The notes beneath the pieces are model-generated. The model had not been told where the DNA came from. It saw only the letters and a list, made by a program, of their open reading frames with translations, and did no database searches. Below are positions 32,029-43,240 of a stretch of DNA of 64,000 nucleotides, piece after piece (within the stretch, counting starts at the first letter, position 1; each line of letters begins with the position of its first letter). The translations under genes and the position numbers were made by a program. Source of the DNA: Oscheius dolichura (lineage: Eukaryota > Nematoda > Chromadorea > Rhabditida > Rhabditidae); NCBI GenBank assembly GCA_932521035.1, contig OW051495.1, positions 3,224,001-3,288,000 of the forward strand, written 5' to 3'.

Positions 32029-33191
32029 CCACTCGGCCCGACCTTCACTACACGACTGAAATTCTCCCTTTCTCTTCCATAAAAGATCTCCTTTTTATTG
32101 AAATTTGAAGCAGCGGCTTTTGCAGCCTCTCTAGCTGGTTTTTGAATCCAGTTCCCCTCTGCAGTCAGAAAGCCATACTCAAAGTCTCAGAGTAAAGACA
32201 TCTTTTCTATAGCGACGGGGGGAGATCCATTCCGAAACCTTATCCCTAGTCTAGAGGCGCGAAATCGGAGCGAATTCCATTAGGCTATGGTCAGTCGCTT
32301 CTTTTTATCCGGAAATTGACCAGTCCAGGAGATAATTGGCCCGGGGAGAGGCTACGGCTCCTGAGAGGAGGAGTACAGCTCGAACAGGACGAGCGGCTAG
32401 CAGGGAGGGGGGTATCCTCTTGTGAGAACATCAGAACACGGCTAATCCCCTTCTTGTTTTTATTTATTAGCTGTTTTTGTTTTGTGATGCCGATTACGCA
32501 AGAAGGCGTGGGGATCAGCTGCTCTGTATCTTGATCCCGTCACAGCCAGGAGATGCCCCAGCGGGCCGGCATTCTACCATCCTCCCTGTCTGTGTAGCCC
32601 GTCGGTCCCGAGCGGAACTCGTCTGTGTACTGTGTGTGAAGAAGAGGTCTCCCAGATAAACTTTAAAAGACACCCCAGCCAAATAAAGCCCTGCCGCCGA
32701 ATATCCAATGACAAGAGAGATGTGCCCGGCAGAAAACATCCTCGAGGATACGTCAAACCCATATTTTGCCGTGTGAGAATCACCGTCATTTGACGGAGTT
32801 TCGGCAGAAGAGAGATAGAGAGAATTGACTCTGTCTCTCCTTCTTGCAGCCGAGGTGAGGGGTCCCATTACAGCTGGTGAGCTGGTGGGTGGCTACACTC
32901 GTCTTCCGTGATTCCAAACACCGTCGTCGCCCATTCCCACGCTTCCTTCCCCCGGGGGCCACGCCCAATCTCTTCTCTGGTTAAATTGTACCATTTCTTC
33001 ACAGCTCAAGGCAGTTCTCCCTCTGTTATCCACCTCTTTCCAATGGAGTTCACTAATTCACCAACTTTGACACCGCGTCATTTCCTTTCCAAGAAGTGGC
33101 CCGGGTGAGGGTGGCCAGCCCCCTGGCCTTTTTCTGTCCTCCTCTCTCCCTACAGTATCCTCCTCCTTCACGGTCGTCCATTTCCAGGGTC
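32029..33191. other. Intergenic region between divergent genes
   Basis: This 1.16-kb stretch lies between the small membrane gene (-) and the neuropeptide-like gene (+). A 117-codon frame at 32515-32868 (-) and short frames on + lack domains. A tttccag at 33182-33187 lies four bases before the next start and is the likely trans-splice site. Nothing else was recognised. Confidence 0.4.
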
Positions 33192-33954
33192 ATGCAACTC
33201 TTTTCCATGTTGTTGGTCATGTTTCTGGTCGTCGTCTCCACAGCCGAGCCAATCTTCCGGTTCTTCACAGACGACGACGGTGCCCTTCTGCCCAAACGGG
33301 CCAATCTCCGCGGATTCAGAGGTACGTCGTCCACCCTCCCCCTGCTCTAGACCAACTTCGGGCAGCCTTGTTGTTTAGCCGGGGAACACCTCCGCAATGG
33401 TCTCTCTCCCGGGATAAACAACAGTCTTTCCCCTTATTTTCTGGCAAAGTTCCGATCCGTTCATTTCCAGACACCAACTTTGGAATGTACCCGGTGAAAC
33501 GGGCCCGCGAACTCTTCGGCAAGAGGAGCGCCCCGGCGGAGAAGAGACGCCCGACTGAACTCTTGGGTAAGTGGGGGAGATCCGGAAGGACGCGGGAGGA
33601 TGCGGGAATACTATCCAGTAATAGTAATGCTAAAAGAGGAATCGATGCAGCCTAAAAGAGTCACTGGAGGTGTCCATGACGCACTTCAAACTATTGTGTT
33701 TCACTGACATTACGAAAGGAGAAAAACCAATAAGGAATCGCCACCCTCGAAGACGACCACTTTTCAGGGAAACGGTCTGCCCCGGCGGACGAGGACAGCG
33801 TCGACTACCCTTCTCCTGACGATTACACGGTAAGTATCCTTCCTCTTTCCCTTTGGAGCAGAAACATTTCCAGTATGACGAGGAGGAGGTGCTGCGTGCT
33901 CTGAACGGACTGAAGAGAGAACGTCGTGCCCGAGTACGGGAACTGCTCGGCTAG
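33192..33954 (+). CDS. Neuropeptide-like precursor (ELF/ELL-amide type)
   Basis: This is a secretory precursor of about 137 residues. A signal peptide (MQLFSMLLVMFLVVVSTA) is followed by dibasic-delimited segments: IFRFFTDDDGALLP-KR, ANLRGFRDTNFGMYPV-KR, ARELFG-KR, SAPAE-KR, RPTELLG-KR, a longer acidic spacer ending NGL-KR, and a C-terminal ERRARVRELLG. Cleavage at KR and amidation at Gly would give ARELF-amide, RPTELL-amide and, from the last segment, an RVRELL-amide end. The four exons are 33192-33321, 33471 to about 33564, 33768-33829 and 33874-33954. A cleavage site is split across the exon 2/exon 3 join (ELLG/KRSAPA). I do not match it to a named nlp or flp gene. Confidence 0.75.
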
Positions 33955-34261
33955 AGAGACTGTCTGCCCGCGCCCGGAATAGGAGATCCCCCAATAGCCA
34001 ATGTTGTCTACGAGTGTTTTTGTCAGCCTCTAATAAATACACGTCTGTTACCTGTCCCTCCTTTGATAAATTATTTGTCCCCCTTCAAAATGGACGAGAC
34101 TTACCACGGAACATTCCACCCCGCAGAGGACAAGGGAACATTGGAGCTGGGGAGAAGAGAACGGGAAGGGGGCAGATGCCAACTTGGCTCGGAAGCGGCG
34201 CCTCGAGCCGAAATTTACCTCCTCCACGGTGGAAATGAACTCCTCATTCGGACATCCCCTC
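33955..34261. other. 3' UTRs of convergent genes
   Basis: An AATAAA at about 34032 marks the end of the neuropeptide-like transcript. The rest should be the 3' UTR of the minus-strand orphan. No gene is seen. Confidence 0.45.
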
Positions 34262-34830
34262 TTAATTCTGTTTTTTTAATAGGAATAGACACTCACATCG
34301 TCTATCAGTTGATATTGTAGGGATGGATGTTCGACAGAGAAGAGAAAACAGTCGACGGCTATCAATTTCGATGATAGGATCAGTTTCTGCTGCTCCTGCA
34401 CCGTAATCTCGATAATTTCATCGTCGTAAATTTTCAGTGAAGCCGAAATGGGATCGAGTCTATAAATCAGCAGTTTTATTCGAAGCGGGAATTGAGAACT
34501 AACATCTCATCGACCGTTGTTTCAGGGCAACGTACAATAAACGCGTCGTTGTGGTTTGAACGCAATTTTCTCGGAGAAAGAGAAACTCTCATCCTCTCCT
34601 GTGAACCCTGAAAAGTCTATTTCTTTTTTTTTCTCTTGGGCCTATTACCATGCAATATCTGTCGATAATTGTCTGGTTCTTATAAGTGCTTGAACACTCT
34701 GATTTATCTAATGTAATAATTTCCATTCGGCCGTCCGACGGTTTCAACCAAATATGCGAACTGGTGCATGTTTCCTTCACTGAAATTGAATAAATATTCT
34801 CTAAATTCTATTTTTAAATTAACCACTCAT
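34262..34830 (-). CDS. Orphan intracellular protein, about 150 aa
   Basis: The start at 34830 directly follows ttctag, a likely trans-splice acceptor. Four exons over short introns give a continuous frame: MSVKETCTSSHIWLKPSDGR, CSSTYKNQTIIDRYCMGSQE, SNHNDAFIVRCPETTVDEIL, SLKIYDDEIIEITVQEQQKL and LFSVEHPSLQYQLIDD. It has no signal peptide and no membrane span. Composition suggests a beta-rich globular domain. I do not recognise the family. The 3' end is uncertain: reading on or splicing gives stops a few codons apart (34262 if spliced). It is AT-rich compared with its GC-rich neighbours. Confidence 0.6.
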
Positions 34831-34994
34831 CTAGAAATGAATGCCACAATGTTTAGGGAAATATAATAGTGAGTGCCCCTAGTTACTCGTTCAATTTTCA
34901 TTCTCAGATAAGATTCCCATCCTCCCAGATAGATTTGTCTATGCCGAAACGGTCTGACCAACAGTAGCCCGCCCCTAGGCACACGGCTGAGATC

Positions 34995-37479
34995 ATGTCT
35001 TCCGCTCTGCTGGTCGCCGTCTCAGCACTAAGCATGTCAGTCTTTTGTTCCCCATCGAAAATTACTTGAATTGTATGCATTCCTCCCGATTTTTATACCA
35101 TAATTAATCTGACCTCGTTTATTCCAATAATGCAATTTGTCAAAATGCCCCAGAAAGGGTATATCGGTACGATTCTTCCTTTTTGTTTGCCCACTTCCTT
35201 CCCCCGGTCAGTCCCTCTCCAAGGCCATCGTCGCCACATTTAGAAACCAAGTAGCGAAACGGGAAAAATGGCCATTTTTGTGGAACATGGGATCAAGGCG
35301 AACTGTTGCAGAGTATCGGCCCAAGCGGCACCAGACGTCTTCAGCTGTTTCGTGCTCTTTGCCAACCACTACCTCGAGAAGAGCGGAACTACCGTAACCA
35401 GGAACGTGTCCTCCGTGGCTGTCTGCCTCGAACAGTGTCTCTCAGTAAGTTAGCCCCGGGGCGACCGATGACGCCGACCATTGAGAGGTCGAAAACCCGT
35501 TGTCCACCAGGGAAGATATGCCTATTAATTATGCCATCAAAAGTCTACTTTCTCCTGGGATTTTCATTTCTTTCTTGTTCCTGTTCCAGGCCCAAAAATC
35601 CGGAACATTACAATGTCGAAGTGTGATGTGGAAGAAGACGACGAGCGACTGTATCCTCTCGCGGTGGAGCATCGCCCAGAGGGTGGGTTCGGGGAGGAGG
35701 AACTCCCTTGTTAGAAAAAAAACAGTCCGATCCGGCTTTTTCTTCCGAGATTAGTAAGCCAGATAAGACGGCCGGCAGATGTGTATCGGGTCGATGAGCG
35801 GACCCAGTGAAAACAGCTCATAATTGGGGAATTTCAGCCGAAACACGTGCGCATCTCCCAGAGGCTGAATGTCGACCTCTACGAGAACAACTGCTATGGG
35901 GACGAGCATACGGTAGGTGGAGGACGGGAGAAGAGGGAGAGGAGATCCCATTCTAGACGACCATCTACACGACGAGCGAGCAGACGATGACCAGGACGAC
36001 GACGATCCCCAGAAGCGAGGAAGACACCCTGGCCACCTCGCTCACAACGGCTGTCCCCTTCACTAAGATGACCAAGATGGAGTTGACCACCGACTTCCGG
36101 CGCTTCCGGGCCCATCACTCTCGGTTAGTCTGTCTAACTTTGAAAGGACGGAGAGCCAGGTCCCTGCGGACAAATCCACTTCCCCAGCAGGCGTTCCACC
36201 GCGTGGATGGAGAATCGGACGCTCCCCAGTCGACGGAGAAGATCCCCGTAGGACCGGAGAAGGACACCGAAGCCAGGGGAGAACTCAACTTCCAAATGAA
36301 GCCGAAGAACTTCTCCAATACAGACGAGGTCAGTTGGATGAATATAAGTGGGCAACCTCTCCAGGTGACCGTCTCCTCACAGCTGGACGACCTCAGTACT
36401 ATTGAAACCGTCGGGGGCATGCCAATCCGTAAGGGGAAGATCATCCCCCATGCTGTTCCCCCGCCGGAGATCACGACCACAGAGCCTCCCCGTATTTCCC
36501 ACTCTCTAGTGCCCATAGCCCAGCCTCTACCGACAGTTCCCACTACTCTTCCTCCTCCGGCGGGGCCGACAGTCCCCTTTGGTAGGTTATCTGTTGTTTT
36601 TCTTCGACTAGAGGAGTTCAGTGATCCCATCTCGCCCGTCGCCCTGCTTCGTCCGTGTTCGCGGTTACGTATTACCGGACTTTGAAGAGAAAACAATGTG
36701 AGTTCGACCGAAAACATGTCCAAAATAGGTATACAGACAAGCGACGGTGAGACAATGCCTGTTGGCGTGCCTGAGGAGCGCCTCCTTCTTCTGTGCCAGT
36801 GTCAACTACCACGAGGCGCAGCGGATCTGCGTTCTCAGCGGGGGAAATGTCAAATTGAACAAGTTGAAACCGCTTAACCACTTGAAAACAAAAAGTTTAG
36901 TGTGACCCTTTCCCAGCAGATCGGCTTCGACTACTTCGAGAACAAATGCCACCTGGGAGACAGGGACGAGCAGCTGGATGGAGGTAAGCGCAGGCCGCCG
37001 ACCAGGAGGCCGACCTTTTCCAGTAGTGACAACTCTCCCCACGAGGGAAATAACTGCCCCGACATGTTTCCAACAGAGAAAGGACGTCGTTCTGGCCAGT
37101 TTAGATGCCATGGTCGTCAGGCATTTGAGTAACTTGGGTAAGGCCCGCGTCCTCCCTCCTCGAATTCAAGTTCTCCAGGAGAGTGCATCTCGTCCTGTAC
37201 CGCCTCGGCCATCCCTTGTACCGGGTTGAATTGGATCCCCTCTACTAGTGGCTGTATGCTGTTCCATGGAGAAATTGACGTGTAGGCCGCTCTTCCTTTT
37301 TCCCTTATAAAGCCATCACAGGTCCCAAATAGCCGACGCGCAGGGTTCTTACTTCTATTTTAACAACTGCTCAGGTACAATTTTAAAGTAGGAAAACTCA
37401 ATTTTTAGGGAAAATTTTGGTATCAAATAGGAAGGCCACGAAAGGGAAGAATGTGGACTATTACGACCAGGAGGGATGA
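34995..37479 (+). CDS. Secreted protein with three PAN/apple domains
   Basis: A candidate signal peptide starts at 34995 (MSSALLVAVSALS). How it joins the next exon is uncertain. PAN domain 1 runs from CFVLFANHYLEKSG through CLEQCLS and CRSVMWKKTTSDCILS to DLYENNCYG (about 35340-35905). A long Thr/Pro/Ser-rich linker follows (TTTEPPRISHSLVP, PTLPPPAGPTVPF), probably glycosylated. PAN domain 2 has CLLACLRSASFFCASVNYHE, RICVLSGGN and FDYFENKCHLGD (about 36730-36960). PAN domain 3 has CISSCTASAIPCTGLNWIP, GCMLFHGEID and SYFYFNNCS (about 37180-37370). PAN modules bind proteins or sugars in extracellular matrices. No ZP or membrane span is seen, unlike the PAN-ZP gene at 9-12 kb. The end reads VDYYDQEG. 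Confidence 0.75.
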
Positions 37480-37934
37480 CGGGAATGGGCCCGTGTATTC
37501 AAGGGGAAGACTGATCTCATTTGGTCGTTGTTTCAATAAATTATTACTATACTTACCGTATAATTGGGTAGAGAGGTGGACGAGGAAGAGGAGGATGGTG
37601 GGGCATCTCCAGGAGATTAGTGAACTAACATAACGAGAACTCATAATAACGAGATCAGAGACGGGGAAGGGCTGACCTCCTCCCGGTTCAAAGGGGAGAC
37701 GAATTACCTATCGCCGTCCTCGAGTCATAATTACCGGTATGAGGACACTGCCCTCGGCACAACAAAGGCCTACTGTCCTTATTCGGACTACCCTCTACCC
37801 TTTCCTCCCTCTCTCTTTTTGATTCTTCGCACCGGTTTTTCTATTCTCTATCTCGACCCCGTGTCAAGTTTTCCGTGAATGGGGGCAGCTGATAAAGAGC
37901 GCCCCGGGGATCCCGGAAAGCCCAGCCGAACGCC
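37480..37934. other. Intergenic region
   Basis: The PAN gene's AATAAA is near 37536. The remainder should be the promoter of the next secreted protein. It is pyrimidine-rich around 37800-37860. No gene is seen. Confidence 0.4.
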
Positions 37935-38683
37935 ATGTTTTACTCGTCTCTTCTCTTTATTTCTCTCCTCTTCTCTCTATCCTTTGCCAAACTCGAAGTC
38001 TTTGGTATGTTTCTGTCTTATTGAAGTAGACGAGCCATATTCCAGACAGCAGGTCGTATGTCTGCCGGAAAGGCCCGGCCGGCGTGGTCGACTGTCGAAT
38101 TTCCTTCGACGGAAACGAGGAATGGGATGCCATCAACGACAACGGCTGCTACCAGGTACTCCTCCCTCTTTACCCCTAAATTCCTTCTCCAGGAGGCTGA
38201 ACCCCAATCGCAGTCCATCATAGAGTGGTGTCCTCTCCAGTGTCCCGACTCTCCAAAGGCCTATATCACGGAAAATGTCAACAGCGAGGTGAGATCCCAT
38301 TTGCTCTGTTATCAGTCAATTTCCAGGTGACTGGATGTGACTCGGAGTCTTTTGGTGTCTTCCGCCGGAAGAATGATTGGTTCCTGTGGAGAGCAGAGCC
38401 CTGCGACCAGCAGGAGGCCGTCTTTCGCGTCGTCTGTACTCGGCATGCCCCTCTCTTTGATCCCATCCACCCTCATTTTAGCCCTGAAGCAGGGAAGAAG
38501 CTGCCGGAAGTACCGATGGAGAAGATGATCAAACCAGAGGAAGAAATGCCTGCCCCAGTCGTTGTTCAGCTGGAAAACACCGCTCAGACGGAAACTACCA
38601 ACAAGGTGGACGAGCACCTGCCCGAGGCGGTGGACACCATTCTGAGAGCTATGTTCCCCTCGTACCGGAAGGCCAGGCAATAG
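37935..38683 (+). CDS. Secreted Cys-rich protein of unknown function
   Basis: The start gives a clear signal peptide (MFYSSLLFISLLFSLSFA). After a 41-base intron comes a compact Cys-rich domain: SYVCRKGPAGVVDCRISFDG, NDNGCYQ, IIEWCPLQCPDSPK, VTGCDSESFGVFRRKNDWFL, WRAEPCDQQEAVFRVVC. That is eight to nine cysteines spaced as in a disulfide-bonded ectodomain found in nematode secreted proteins. The C-terminal third is acidic and Pro/Glu-rich without cysteines (KPEEEMPAPVVVQLENT), ending in a basic SYRKARQ. Four exons are read. I cannot name the family with certainty. It may be a nematode-specific domain of unknown function. Confidence 0.75.
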
Positions 38684-38806
38684 AAAAACGGGAAAAACAC
38701 GTAATAATAAGAAATGGAACAAAGAATTTATCACAGACTCCCTCGAGATGAGGTCTACCCGTCAAAAGTGAACACTGTAACCGGTTATGACTAGAGATTT
38801 CTTCGA

Positions 38807-40272
38807 CTATTCGGCCTTCTTCTTGTTTTTGAGCAGCTCCGGGGAGAGGGGCAGCATCGACGTGGCCAGGAGACCCAGGGATGTGCCGACGACGCCGACG
38901 GCCGGCAGGGCAGACCAACCGTACTGGTCGAGGAGGATGCCTCCCACAGCGGGGCCGACTGTCCGGACGAGGGAGTTGACACTGGTCGCTACTCCGAGGA
39001 CAAGCCCCTGAAATTATCTTGAAGGGAATTGGAAAAGGGAGGCACCTGCTCGTGTTCCTCGACTAAACTGGTCAGGAGGCTGTCACCGACGGTGGCGACG
39101 AGGGACATCCCCAGAGAAATAAATGGCATTATGAAGAAGATGAACCACAGCCTCGACCAGAAGAAGAACAACATGTAGCCGCCGATCTAGAGCAGGGTAA
39201 AGTATAGCCAGTACAGACTTACAAAGGAGGTCATCCCGATGTTTAGCAGCTTCTGCTCGTCGTACCGACTTCTCAGCCAGATGACGCCGAAGCCGTTGCT
39301 GAGGAGGATGTAGATGCCGGTGACCAATTGGACCATATGGGAAGTATCGCTGGTCATGGCGAAGACATTCACCATGTGTAACTGGAGGGGACTGGATGGC
39401 AGGGAGGAGGAGGACGACTCACGTGCATGGCAGAGAAGACGATGAGGGCCGGGATGATTGGGGCATTCTTCTTGAAAAGCACGTTGAGCACTCCCGGGCG
39501 GCGGAGGATGGCCAACGCGTTCTTGAAGTTTAGGGCACTCGTCGTCGGCTGGCTTTCCTCGGTGGTGGGTGGCTAGAATGCATACATGAATGGGAGGATG
39601 AGGAGACAACTGACAGTTTCGTAGTCCCTCCTGTCGATGCCCAACTCCAGGACCAGGCAGGGGACGAGGGACAGAGCGGCGGAGACGAGGAAGGGAGAAC
39701 TCTCGGATATCAGTTTGGTGGAGATCATACAGAGGATCGGGGTGAACATGAAGCCGAGTCCGAAGGTGAGACCCATCCTCCCGAAGGCTTTAGTCCTCTG
39801 CTCCCCTGGCTCTGTCAGGGAGGAGAGCAGGGTCTGGTGGCCTTGTTGGCCGTGCATAAAGAGGACCGTCACCCGACTGAACAGAATGGAGTAGAAATCC
39901 TAATTTTGGTTATTCTCTCGAAGGTGGGGGAATTCAAAACCTGGGCAAAGTAGAGCCAAACGCCGGAAACCAGGACAGAACCATAGCAGAGGTAGAGACT
40001 CGGCCGAATTCCGCATTTCTGGTTGATATAACCGAAAATTGGCCCTCCTATCACTTGTATAACTCCAAATATTGTTTGTAATAGCCCTACAAGAATATTT
40101 TCAACGGAATACTAGAAGACATACCATTTTGTGAATCAGTAATACCGAGGGATTTGATGATGTGAGGTAAAGTAACAAATTGCATAAAGAAGCTGATATT
40201 GTAGAGCATACTCAAAAGATAGGTGACGAGAATCGGCCGAGGAAGGCTTGACCACCCGCTTGGGGACGACAT
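38807..40272 (-). CDS. MFS transporter, SLC22A18-like
   Basis: This major-facilitator transporter has about 12 spans. The start (MSSPSGWSSLPRPILVTYLL) lies three bases after a tttctag trans-splice-like site. Early spans include YNISFFMQFVTLPHII and GVIQVIGGPIFGYINQKCGI, where the G-x-x-x-D/N-x-x-x-R/K-type loop is the MFS motif A position. Later come GLTFGLGFMFTPILCMIS, SFLVSAALSLVPCLV and the C-terminal GVATSVNSLVRTVGPAVGGI, LLDQYGWSALPAVGVV. The overall pattern resembles the SLC22A18 (ORCTL2) group of organic-ion or drug transporters, but the substrate cannot be deduced. The tail is ELLKNKKKAE. Seven or so introns near 40 bases are present. Confidence 0.82.
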
Positions 40273-41168
40273 TTTCCTAGAAATGACTCGTAGCTCTTGT
40301 ATAAGCCACGTTTTATAAGGTTATCACTAAATAAATTCAAGGAAAATTGATGCAAAAATATAGAGATAAGAGGGTGGAGAAGTTTTTCATACAGATGTTG
40401 GCTTATGCCATCTACATTAGAGACAAGAAGGCTTTGATATTAGCAAATCTGTTGAAAAAGCAAAGGGAGAATGAGAGTTCGTGGTTCTTTTATAGTTGCC
40501 GATGTGATTTGCGCACACTCTGAACTGTGCACAGTGCAGATCACAAAATTGTGAAAGAGTTCTAAAGCAGCGCTGAGACGTAGAGCGCCCGTTACTATCT
40601 GTGCGGTTTTCGATAAAACATCAGACTGTCTCTACTCTGTGTGTACCTAACGGACGTATTGATTCCCATAGCTAGGGTTCGTGGAAAGTATACTTGTTTG
40701 GAGGTAAAAATATGTTGGATGGTGATGAAGGCATGATCAATATCTCGTCAGATATGCAAATATTTCATAGCCACAAAGTAGCTCCTTCATTCATGGTTTC
40801 TTCATTTGCGAAGATCTATGAAAATGCTTAGTACAGTAGATGAAGGAAGCAACTTCTGAAAATATCCTCGCAACTCCTTTTCAGTACTCGTCACTTTTGG
40901 AGAGAGACATTCGGGGTCAGGGGAAATATTGGCACGGAACGCGTGACGCGCTGACGCGTCCTCAGTTTTTCGTTTGAATGGCCATTTCGGTTATATATAT
41001 GCTCCGTCTTTTTCTTCGCCTACTTTCTTTTCATTTTACTTATATTCATTTGTGCTAGTGTTGCATTTATGTAATATGCATTATAAGCAAAATAAAACGC
41101 CTAGAACTCTTTCCAGAAATTCCTAAACGCATCAAATATTACTAAATTTCTTTATTTAGCTCCAGGCG
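40273..41168. other. Intergenic region between divergent MFS and BAF53 genes
   Basis: This 0.9-kb stretch lies between two divergent starts and marks a change from GC-rich to AT-rich sequence. It holds a short hairpin at 40503-40545 and a TATA-like TTATATATAT at 40991-41000, about 170 bp before the BAF53 start. GACGCG repeats occur just upstream of that (about 40944-40960). The end TTTATTTAGCTCCAG is the likely trans-splice site for BAF53. Confidence 0.45.
40503..40545. other. Short imperfect hairpin
   Basis: TGTGATTTGC (40503-40512) pairs with GCAGATCACA (40536-40545) with one G-U wobble. Inside it GCACA (40513-40517) pairs with TGTGC (40526-40530). The loop is 8 bases, with a 5-base bulge (ACAGT) on one side. 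This could be a structured RNA or a paired protein-binding site in a divergent promoter. It is too short for a usual pre-miRNA. Confidence 0.35.
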
Positions 41169-43038
41169 ATGAGTGGAGGGATATATGGTGGAGATGAAGT
41201 TAGTGGGTTGGTTTTTGACGCAGGATCTCATACCTTTCGAATTGGATTTGCAGGAGAAGAATACCCAAAGGTTAGCAACGTTTCATTTGATAAAATCATT
41301 ACCAGACTCTAAAATGATTTTCAATATCTGTTTATAACATTTTTATTTTATTATTTTAGGGCGATATTCCTAGTTATGTAGCTGTACAAGAAGTGCAAGC
41401 AGATGCCGACGTAGAAATGCAAGAAAATACAGAGCCACAGGCCGATAATGGTCACATCAGCAAAAAGAAAAATTATTTCATAGGTTAAGTGTTTCTTATA
41501 CATTTTATTTAAGAATTCCTATTTAGGCACCACAAAAATAATTTTTCCCCGAGCAAATACTACAATTGAGTCGTTCATGAAAGACGCACAAAGTAAGTTT
41601 TGCCTATTATTCTATTATTTTAACTTTTAACAATTTGTAGTCGAAGACTGGGATATGTTTGAGCAAATACTGGACTATTCGTACAATAATATCCTTCATA
41701 GCGAAGCGCAATATCATCCAGCCTTATTCACAGAGAGCGCTGTAAGTAATTGTTTTTCTATATGTTTATTACTGTTTTTTTTCATTTCAATTTGTTTTTT
41801 TGATAATTTGAGAATTTCAGTGGAATGAGAAAGGCAAGAGGGAGAAGCTAACTGAGCTAATGTTTGAAAAATACAACGTCCCTGCTTATTTTTTAGCTAA
41901 AAATGCCGTATTAACTGCGTATGTTTTTTTTTATTATACAATATTTTTCTTTGTTATGGTTTTAGCTTTGCTAACGGGCGCACGAGTGGTCTTGTCGTCG
42001 ATTCAGGAGCTACTCAAACGTCAGCTGTTCCAGTTTACGACGGATATTGTATAACAAATGGTAATTTTATCACTTATTTATTTAAATGCCAAGTTTATAG
42101 CCGTTGTTAGGGCGAATATTGGAGGCGATGCCATTTGCCAGCAGTTAGAGCATATGCTAGCCGAAGAAAAGATCGAAGTCGTTCCCACGTACAAAATTGC
42201 TAGCAAAGTTTGCCTGCTCAACTCCTGTTTTTCAGTTATTTTTAGGAGTCTGTTGACCAAGGCGAACCACCACGTTGGGTCGCAAAAAATAATTTAACAC
42301 CGACCACTGAAAGCTATGAGAAATACATGAAAAAACAGGTTATTCTCTTATTTTTAACCTCACATTTTCCTCTTTTAGATATTCGAAGATATGGCAGCTA
42401 GCATTTTGCAACTTTGTGACACCCAAATTGATTTAGAATATGCAGATAAATTACCTTCTTCTCCATACTCCTTTCCTCATGGTTTTTCCAAGGTTGGTTG
42501 TCGTATTTTTCTTTATGGCTTTGTTTTTTTAGGAATTCCTTGCCGAGAGGATAAAAGTGCCAGAAGGACTTTTTGATTTACATTATTTGAAAGGAACTGA
42601 AACACAAGGGCTTATGAATGTGTCACAAATAGCAGCTACTGCAGCAGGCATGTGCGATATCGACACTAGACCTGTAAGTACTTTTATACCTTGCATTATC
42701 ACTGTATTTATAGCATATGTATTCTAATCTAATGGTAACTGGTGGAAATTCTCTCATTCTTGGTTTTACTGAACGGCTAAATCACGATCTGGCCCATAAA
42801 TGTCCACCCACTGTAAAACTACGCGTCCAAGCAGCTGTAACACCGTCAGAACGGAAATTTGGAGCTTGGATCGGAGGAAGCATACTTGGGTCCTTGGTAA
42901 GTCTTACTTTTATCCTCAATTCGCATCCTTTTGCTTTGTTTTTAAATAATAATTCAGGGTTCATTCCAACAAATGTGGGTCTCACGGGCCGAATATGAAG
43001 AAAATGGGCGTTCAGTTGTTGAAAAAAAGTGCCCTTAA
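41169..43038 (+). CDS. Actin-related protein BAF53 (ACTL6, SWI/SNF subunit)
   Basis: This nuclear actin-related protein is a subunit of SWI/SNF (BAF) and related chromatin-remodelling complexes; the C. elegans counterpart is SWSN-6. The N-terminus reads [20 protein letters not shown], then [20 protein letters not shown], which is the BAF53 form of the actin phosphate-loop region. Further motifs are [20 protein letters not shown]-like ([13 protein letters not shown] then [20 protein letters not shown]), [36 protein letters not shown] and [20 protein letters not shown], ending in EKKCP. About eleven introns are seen, somewhat longer and more AT-rich than in neighbouring genes. Codons favour A/T in third position. 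The full length of about 430 residues matches the family. Confidence 0.95.
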
Positions 43039-43240
43039 ACATTGAGTATTTTTTTATTATTAATCCAATCTGCATACTTTTATTTATTGCTAGATTTCAA
43101 TTGTCCATCAAGATCTCTGTTTAACGATTGTTTTCTCGAAAATAAACTTGTAAATATGCACATTTCTTGTTTTTGGATAGCGGCCATGAGCTTATTCTTG
43201 TGGGAATGGAATTTGGTAATTTTGATTCGGTGTTTTTAGC

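Noticed and set aside
40763-40823. Inverted TTTCATAG/CTATGAAA pair with CCTTCAT/ATGAAGG inside
   Set aside because: The arms are 7-8 bases and interleaved, too weak to call a MITE or structured RNA.
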